From Stutzerimonas kunmingensis (lineage in GTDB: Bacteria; Pseudomonadota; Gammaproteobacteria; Pseudomonadales; Pseudomonadaceae): a stretch of DNA of 64,000 bases. The stretch is from the NCBI RefSeq assembly GCF_002929225.1, contig NZ_PISM01000014.1:186001-250000 (forward strand). The letters are read 5' to 3'. The notes beneath the pieces are model-generated. The model was not told the origin of the DNA, did not search any database, and was given only the letters and a program-made list of their open reading frames with translations. Shown piece after piece: positions 59,688-64,000 of the stretch. The first letter of the stretch is position 1. Every line of letters starts with the position of its first letter. Position numbers and translations under genes: made by a program.

Positions 59688-60671
59688 TTAAATCGATGAA
59701 TGGCGGGCGCGCCAGTAGCTTTGCGCTTGCTCGAAAGCTGCCTCCCGCGTCGCGCCAAGGCCTCGCAGGGCAAGAGCCATGGTGGCGATCACAGCGAGTT
59801 CACCGTAGGCGTCTTCCTGCTCGCCAGCCCAGACGGCAAGCAGATGCTGCGGGTCGAGCTCTGCGGGCTTCACGTGGCGCCGCTTGGACAGTGCCGGCCA
59901 TTCTTCGTCCCACGGCGTGCCGCCAGTGGTGCCGTAGAGATGGGAGATGTTGTCCGGGTTCATCTCGATCTCGCCGCCTTCGCCCTTGATGACGATGGCG
60001 TGGTCGCCGAGCAGGGTGCTGGCCTGGCGATGGGCATCCTGATAGCCGGGGTGGAAGATGCTCTGCAGGCCGCAGCGTGCGCCCAGCGGGTTGAGCAGGC
60101 GCGCCAGCGAGTGGATTGGCGAGCGCAGGCCGAGCAGGTTGCGCATGTCGATCATGCGCTGCAGCACCGGCATCCAGGCTCCCAGCGGGATGAACGCGAG
60201 ATTGCTCTGGTCCAGTGCCACGCTGACCTGTTGCCAGTTCTCGCATCGACGAACGCCCAGCAGCTCAAGCTGCTGTTCGCTATAGATGCGCCCAGCAGTA
60301 TGGGCACCGCCACCGTGCATGAGGGTGCGTATGCCATTGGCTGCCAGGCACTTGGCTGCCAGCAGATACCAGGGCAGGTGGCGCTTCTTGCCGGCATAGG
60401 TCGGCCAGTCGATATCGACCGGGATAGTCGGTGCCTGCACGCGCTCACGCACGGCCTGGGTAAAGCCCGCCAGCTCATCGGGGCTTTCTTCCTTGTGCCG
60501 CAGCAACATGAGGAAGGCGCCCAGCTGAGCGTCCTCCACCTTGCCGTCGAGCAGCATGCCCATGGCTTCGCGGGCTTCTTCGCGTGTCAGGTCGCGGGCG
60601 CCACGCTTGCCTTTGCCAAGGATGCGCACGAAGGCGGCGAAAGGATGTTCTGCAGGCGTTTCGAGGCTCAT
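59688..60671 (-). CDS. ybiB: YbiB/TrpD2-type protein (anthranilate phosphoribosyltransferase-like)
   Basis: A 327-residue member of the glycosyl-transferase family 3 fold. It has ILGKGKRGARDLTREEAREAMGMLLDGKVEDAQLGAFLM at the N-terminus and IRTLMHGGGAHTAGRIYSEQ and HAIVIKGEGGEIEMNPDN later. The phosphoribosyl-pyrophosphate loop of TrpD is altered, as in YbiB, which binds nucleic acid rather than making tryptophan. Its ATG overlaps the tusE stop, so it is co-transcribed with the sulfur-relay genes. Confidence 0.88.
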   Translation of the reverse strand: MSLETPAEHPFAAFVRILGKGKRGARDLTREEAREAMGMLLDGKVEDAQLGAFLMLLRHKEESPDELAGFTQAVRERVQAPTIPVDIDWPTYAGKKRHLPWYLLAAKCLAANGIRTLMHGGGAHTAGRIYSEQQLELLGVRRCENWQQVSVALDQSNLAFIPLGAWMPVLQRMIDMRNLLGLRSPIHSLARLLNPLGARCGLQSIFHPGYQDAHRQASTLLGDHAIVIKGEGGEIEMNPDNISHLYGTTGGTPWDEEWPALSKRRHVKPAELDPQHLLAVWAGEQEDAYGELAVIATMALALRGLGATREAAFEQAQSYWRARHSSI

Positions 60672-61003
60672 AGGCAGTTGCTCGGTTTTGGCAGCCCGGC
60701 CAGCTTGGCGGCCAGTCTGGCGGGGGTGCCCTTGAACAGGCGGTTGAGGTGCATGCTGTTGCCCTTTTCAGGTCCCAGCTTGAGTGCGGTGTACTTGATC
60801 AGCGGGCGCGTGGCCGGCGACAGCTGGAATTCGGCGTAGAACTCACGCAGCAGCCGAAGCACCTCCCGATGTTCGTCTACCAGCTCCAGCTCTTCGCGGC
60901 GCGCCAGGGCCTCGGCCACGGCTTCGCTCCAGTCGCTCAGATCGACCAGAAAGCCGTCCTTGTCCAGCGCGATCTCGCGTCCATCCACGATCAGGCTGCT
61001 CAT
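60668..61003 (-). CDS. tusE: Sulfur-relay protein TusE (DsrC-like)
   Basis: A 111-residue protein. LDKDGFLVDLSDWSEAVAEALARREELEL, LRLLREFYAEFQLSPATRPLIKY and the C-terminal Cys in SNCL are TusE/DsrC hallmarks. The Cys accepts sulfur from TusBCD and hands it to MnmA for 2-thiouridine in tRNA wobble positions. ATG 61003 overlaps the tusB stop. Confidence 0.94.
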   Translation of the reverse strand: MSSLIVDGREIALDKDGFLVDLSDWSEAVAEALARREELELVDEHREVLRLLREFYAEFQLSPATRPLIKYTALKLGPEKGNSMHLNRLFKGTPARLAAKLAGLPKPSNCL

Positions 61004-61302
61004 AGCCAGCTGTTGATCCGTTCGTAACGGCAAGTCAGTTCGACGAAGCCGGGATAGTCCAGCAACAGCACACGAGAGGGCAGGGCACCGAGCGCACGGG
61101 CCTGCACGTCTTCTTCCAGAGCGAACACGGCGACCTGCTCCGACAGCTGCTCCAGCGCGGTGGCGGGCTTGGTCCCGGCCGTCAGGGCGTAGGTTGCGTC
61201 GCCAGTCAGCAGCAGGACGTCGGTGTCACCTAGCAGCGGCAGACAGCTGCTGAAGCGGCCGTCGCTGAAGGGCGAATGGGAAAGCACATGCAGAGTCGCC
61301 AT
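61000..61302 (-). CDS. tusB: Sulfur-relay protein TusB
   Basis: A 100-residue subunit of the TusBCD complex. MATLHVLSHSPFSDGRFSSCLPLLGDTDVLLLTGDATYAL and the C-terminal YPGFVELTCRYERINSWL identify it. Its start overlaps the tusC stop by one base. Confidence 0.92.
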   Translation of the reverse strand: MATLHVLSHSPFSDGRFSSCLPLLGDTDVLLLTGDATYALTAGTKPATALEQLSEQVAVFALEEDVQARALGALPSRVLLLDYPGFVELTCRYERINSWL

Positions 61303-61661
61303 CAGATCGTGATCACATGGTCGTAGCGGTTGATCAGGGCACTCAGGCCAGCGTCGTCGAGTACCTCGACGGGCAGCGCCAGAGAGGATTCGTCCAGGTT
61401 GCGCTCGGCCAGGCTGCGGCGTGCGGCGAACAGCGCGTCGATACCGAACAGTGGCAGCGCCTGCAGATTCGCCGTCAGGTCTTTCTGCTCGAGCGATGCA
61501 GCTTGCTGCGAGGCGGCGAGCTGAAACACGCCATCATCGAGAAACAGCAGCCCTAGCGGCAGCTCGAAAGCGCCACCGGCCAAAACGATATCCAGTGCCT
61601 CACGCGCAGAGGGACCGGCCCAGGGCGCCTGACGGCTGATGATAAGCATGGAACGCGCCAT
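61302..61661 (-). CDS. tusC: Sulfur-relay protein TusC
   Basis: A 119-residue subunit of TusBCD. LIISRQAPWAGPSAREALDIVLAGGAFELPLGLLFLDDGVFQL and the C-terminal LINRYDHVITI are family features. ATG 61661 overlaps the tusD stop (TGATG); a TTG one codon upstream is less likely. Confidence 0.92.
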   Translation of the reverse strand: MARSMLIISRQAPWAGPSAREALDIVLAGGAFELPLGLLFLDDGVFQLAASQQAASLEQKDLTANLQALPLFGIDALFAARRSLAERNLDESSLALPVEVLDDAGLSALINRYDHVITI

Positions 61662-62053
61662 CAATGACCTCCGAAGCAGACGAGTCGATCGGCCTGCTGC
61701 GCGGCTTCATGCAACTGGCCCAGCCCCGACAGTTCCCAGCCAGCGGCAAGGTTCGCCGCCGGACGCTGGTAGCGCTGCGCTTCGCCGGCATTTAGTACGC
61801 CGCGACGCAGGCCGGCGGCGATGCAGACCACGCCGTCCAGCTGGTTGGCGCTGACGAAACGGCTCCATTCAGCCGCCACGTCCAGTTCGTCCTGTGCCGC
61901 CACGACGTTCGCCGAAGCGCTGTGCACGCCATCCTGATAGAAAAACAGCCGGACGATTTCATGCCCGCCGGCGAGGGTGGCTTCGGCGAAGCGCAGCGCG
62001 CGGCGTGCCGCGGGTGAATGGGGCGGGGCGAACAGGGCGATTACGAATTTCAT
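61661..62053 (-). CDS. tusD: Sulfur-relay protein TusD
   Basis: A 130-residue DsrE-fold subunit carrying the catalytic Cys of TusBCD. MKFVIALFAPPHSPAARRALRFAEATLAGGHEIVRLFFYQDGVHSA and LDGVVCIAAGLRRGVLN (Cys) identify it. The open frame upstream to 62131 runs through the yccA terminator, so ATG 62053 was chosen despite a weak ribosome site. Confidence 0.92.
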   Translation of the reverse strand: MKFVIALFAPPHSPAARRALRFAEATLAGGHEIVRLFFYQDGVHSASANVVAAQDELDVAAEWSRFVSANQLDGVVCIAAGLRRGVLNAGEAQRYQRPAANLAAGWELSGLGQLHEAAQQADRLVCFGGH

Positions 62054-62102
62054 CGGAGCACCATGGCAGAACAGCGGACATGATACGCCAGCTGCGGGCA
62101 TG

Positions 62103-62124
62103 AAAAAGCCCGCCGAAGCGGGCT
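62103..62124 (-). terminator. Rho-independent terminator after yccA
   Basis: AGCCCGC-TTCG-GCGGGCT followed by TTTTT on the minus strand, 20 bp after the yccA stop. It separates yccA from the tusDCBE operon. Confidence 0.85.
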
Positions 62125-62143
62125 CGTTCAAGGCGATGCCGGA

Positions 62144-62812
62144 TCAGTCGTCGCCACCGAAGATGCCCAGCAGCTGCAGCAGGCTGATGAACAGGTTGTA
62201 CAGCGAAACGAACAGGCCGATGGTGGCCATGATGTAGTTACGCTCGCCGCCGTGGATGATGGCGCTGGTCTGGAACAGGATGCAGGCCGAGGAGAACAGC
62301 ACGAAACCTGCGCTGATCGCCAGTTGCAGCCCGGTGATCTGGAAGAAGAAGCCCGCCAGCATGGCGCCGATCAACACGAAGAAGCCCGCGGTGATGAAGC
62401 CACTGAGGAAGCTCATGTCCTTGCGGGTAATCAGCACGTAGGCCGACAGTCCGAAGAACACCAGAGCGGTCATCGACAACGCCGAGCTGATCAGCTCACC
62501 GCCATTGGCCAGACCCAGATACATGTTGAGGATCGGGCCGAGCGTGTAGCCCATGAAGCCGGTCAGAGCGAAGGTGGAAACCAGGCCCCATGCCGAGTTG
62601 CGCAGCTTGGCGGTGAGGAAGAACAGGCCATAGAAGCCGATCAGCACCACGAAGATGTTCGGGTAGGCCGCGTTGGCCTGCATGGCCATATAGGCAACCA
62701 GGCCGCTGAACGCGAGCGTCATGGCCAGTAGCCCGTAGGTGTTGCGCAGGACCTTGCTGACCTCACGCTGTTCGACCTGCGTGTGGCTAAGCGCGTATTC
62801 GTGTTCGTGCAT
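62144..62812 (-). CDS. yccA: Bax inhibitor-1 family membrane protein YccA
   Basis: A 222-residue inner-membrane protein with seven hydrophobic segments of the BI-1/YccA family, which in E. coli modulates the FtsH protease. [29 protein letters not shown] and the C-terminal [20 protein letters not shown] are characteristic. The ATG is preceded by AAGGAGT. Its position next to tus genes and tRNA-Ser is as I recall from Pseudomonas. Confidence 0.93.
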   Translation of the reverse strand: MHEHEYALSHTQVEQREVSKVLRNTYGLLAMTLAFSGLVAYMAMQANAAYPNIFVVLIGFYGLFFLTAKLRNSAWGLVSTFALTGFMGYTLGPILNMYLGLANGGELISSALSMTALVFFGLSAYVLITRKDMSFLSGFITAGFFVLIGAMLAGFFFQITGLQLAISAGFVLFSSACILFQTSAIIHGGERNYIMATIGLFVSLYNLFISLLQLLGIFGGDD

Positions 62813-62940
62813 GGCGACACTCCTTGGATGAATTCAAGCCTGAGACGATTTGTCCCGGATCATAACAGAGGCAAGTTGGATGCCTAGCATCAGTGTTTGA
62901 CAGTGTATTTCTATCCGGTACTATTGCGCCCGCTTTATCC

Positions 62941-63030
62941 GGAAGTGTGGCCGAGTGGTTGAAGGCAGCGGTCTTGAAAACCGCCGAAGGGGAGACCCTT
63001 CCCAGAGTTCGAATCTCTGCGCTTCCGCCA
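62941..63030 (+). tRNA. tRNA-Ser(UGA)
   Basis: A 90-base class II tRNA. Acceptor GGAAGTG pairs with CGCTTCC, and CCA is encoded. The anticodon loop CTTGAAA gives UGA, read as Ser(UCA). A long variable arm and T-loop TTCGAAT are present. Its 3' end is followed by phage-like sequence, so it is a likely integration site. Confidence 0.95.
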
Positions 63031-63039
63031 TCTGAAAAC

Positions 63040-63068
63040 CTGAAGGCCCCGTATTCCGGGGCCTTCAG
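63040..63068 (+). terminator. Hairpin after tRNA-Ser
   Basis: An 11-bp perfect stem (CTGAAGGCCCC / GGGGCCTTCAG) with a 7-base loop, 10 bp after the tRNA. A partial inverted copy, in which CTGAAGGCCCCGTATT reads on the minus strand, recurs at about 63421-63436. Confidence 0.6.
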
Positions 63069-63194
63069 CGTTTCTGGGGTCCGGAAAACTGAGGGGAAAT
63101 GGTCCCAGTTTGGTCCCATCACTTAAATGCGCGCGGCACGGCGAGCCGCCCCCCTACGCACGTCGCCGCGTTTTATCTTGACCCATCGAAAACG

Positions 63195-63468
63195 GGTAAT
63201 TTTGGTAATTTTCTTATGCGGCACCCTGAAAGTCCTTTTCTGTCAGTGGGTTAGGATTGATTCTTAAAGGTAATTTTTTGGTAATTCATAGGTAATCAAC
63301 TTACCTAATCTGATGGTCATGATCCAAAAAGCGCCAGCCCTTTGAAATCAAGCACTTACAGAAAAATTACCTTTTCCATTACCAGAAATTACCTCCAGAG
63401 GTAAGCGGTCGAGCCCAGCAAATACGGGGCCTTCAGCCATATTCCTGAAGGTCCTGACCAAAATTACC
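63195..63468. repeat. GGTAATT iteron-like motifs in both orientations
   Basis: GGTAATT on the plus strand begins at 63195, 63204, 63269 and 63280, with GGTAATC at 63291. The reverse form AATTACC begins at 63365, 63387 and 63462, with ATTACC at 63378. Left-hand copies point right and right-hand copies point left, with the turn near 63300-63360. The surrounding 740 bp between the tRNA and the portal gene (63031-63770) has no believable gene and is AT-richer in its first half than the chromosome. Confidence 0.65.
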
Positions 63469-63725
63469 CATTTTCGAATTCGCCTCTGAAATCGGTTGGC
63501 TCTGGTAGCTCCGTAGACGGTCAAGAAAGAGGCCATCTGTGCAGGGATTCGCAGGGTTGCCCGGCGCTGAAAACGCCTCTCCAGCGCGCAGCCTGGGCCG
63601 CTCTCGGCCATCCAGCAGGGGTGCGGAAAATGCCATAGGTTTAGCCCGCAGGCGTGGTGGGGGGATGACGGCGCGCGCCGGGTGCTGATGGGGCGGCATC
63701 CTGCTGGGCGCCGATCGGCAGGCAC

Positions 63726-63749
63726 AAAAAAGCCGCCTCGAGGGCGGCT
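63726..63749 (-). terminator. Rho-independent terminator after portal gene
   Basis: AGCCGCC / GGCGGCT stem with a 5-base loop, followed on the minus strand by TTTTTT. It is 21 bp beyond the portal stop codon. Confidence 0.85.
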
Positions 63750-63770
63750 TCTGGTGGCGCGGGGCGGCGA

Positions 63771-64000
63771 TCAGTTCTTCGCCGGCAACTCAAACGGCTT
63801 GAACCGAATCACCTCATCCCCCAGCCACTCGTTCACCTGGGCCAGTCGCGCCTGGATCGGCTCCAGCTCGTTGACGGCCCACACCTCCGCCGCCTCGCGC
63901 AGTGAGCCGAACCCGCCGGCGTTGGTCGGTACGATGCCCATCAGCTGAGGCGGGATTCGCAGCGCGGCGAGCAGATCGTCGCGGCTGATGTTCTTGATCG
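63771..64000 (-). CDS. Phage portal protein, C-terminal end (cut by window)
   Basis: The last 75 residues of a minus-strand gene entering from the right edge, ending ELPAKN and TGA. NISRDDLLAALRIPPQLMGIVPTNAGGFGSL and the following amphipathic helix resemble the C-terminus of P2/PBSX-type portal proteins (gpQ), the ring through which DNA enters the capsid. It shows that the sequence to the right of the tRNA is a prophage or satellite. Confidence 0.75.
   Translation of the reverse strand, partial: IKNISRDDLLAALRIPPQLMGIVPTNAGGFGSLREAAEVWAVNELEPIQARLAQVNEWLGDEVIRFKPFELPAKN

Noticed and set aside
63195-63468. CRISPR array
   Set aside because: The repeats are 7 bases, irregularly spaced and in both orientations; no CRISPR-like repeat-spacer pattern or cas gene is seen anywhere in the window.
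63348-63725. Minus-strand frame of 125 codons between tRNA and portal gene
   Set aside because: Pro/Arg/Ser-rich, runs through the GGTAATT motifs and has no family resemblance or ribosome site.

Overview
The window is high-GC gammaproteobacterial chromosome. Gene content and order (tRNA-Ser/yccA/tusDCBE, nosP-nahK, pqqF, nirBD with a kinase and a nitrite channel, LOV/LitR light-response genes) point to a Pseudomonas sensu lato, most likely the Stutzerimonas (P. stutzeri) group. This is inferred from protein content and synteny remembered from the genus, not from a search.

Layout. 1-3559: the end of fdhD, a LysR and an AraC regulator, and a GGDEF protein with a degenerate active site. 3791-4337: a non-coding element with inverted termini. 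4490-13127: a probable phosphate-starvation locus, with a Pho-box-like site, a TonB-dependent receptor, a beta-propeller phytase lipoprotein, a TolQ/TolR-like motor pair, a TolA/TonB hybrid and a Tat-exported PhoX-family phosphatase. 13312-21435: a PgpA-like phosphatase, a chemoreceptor, a large hybrid histidine kinase and a UvrD-like helicase. 21439-27298: assimilatory nitrite genes nirB-nirD-nirC plus a PP2C/kinase fusion. The nirB leader has a sigma54-like promoter, two hexaloop hairpins of the ANTAR-target type and an attenuator. 27497-31359: a sirtuin, a HemN-like protein lacking its radical-SAM cysteines behind an Anr-type box, and a polytopic chemoreceptor.

31403-50368 is the most coherent region. 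It resembles the light-response system described in P. putida (LitR/CarH-like MerR regulators PplR, short LOV proteins, phrB, ufaM, folE). An eight-gene overlapping operon (DUF523/DUF1722, MerR, photolyase, NTF2-like, SDR, FAD oxidoreductase, DUF1365, Cfa/UfaM-like) lies behind five TGTACA boxes. A five-gene folE-folX-CHI-MFS-DUF3833 operon lies behind two more. A second MerR regulator sits divergent from a DCC thiol oxidoreductase with another TGTACA box between them. A short LOV protein with the photoactive cysteine at residue 53, hemH and a GGDEF/EAL protein are interspersed.

50407-62812: pqqF, a porin behind a palindrome, nosP-nahK (nitric oxide sensing), a glutathionyl-hydroquinone reductase, ybiB, tusEBCD (tRNA 2-thiolation) and yccA. 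62941-64000: tRNA-Ser(UGA), then a non-coding stretch rich in GGTAATT motifs in both orientations and the 3' end of a phage portal gene, so a prophage or satellite appears to be integrated at the tRNA.
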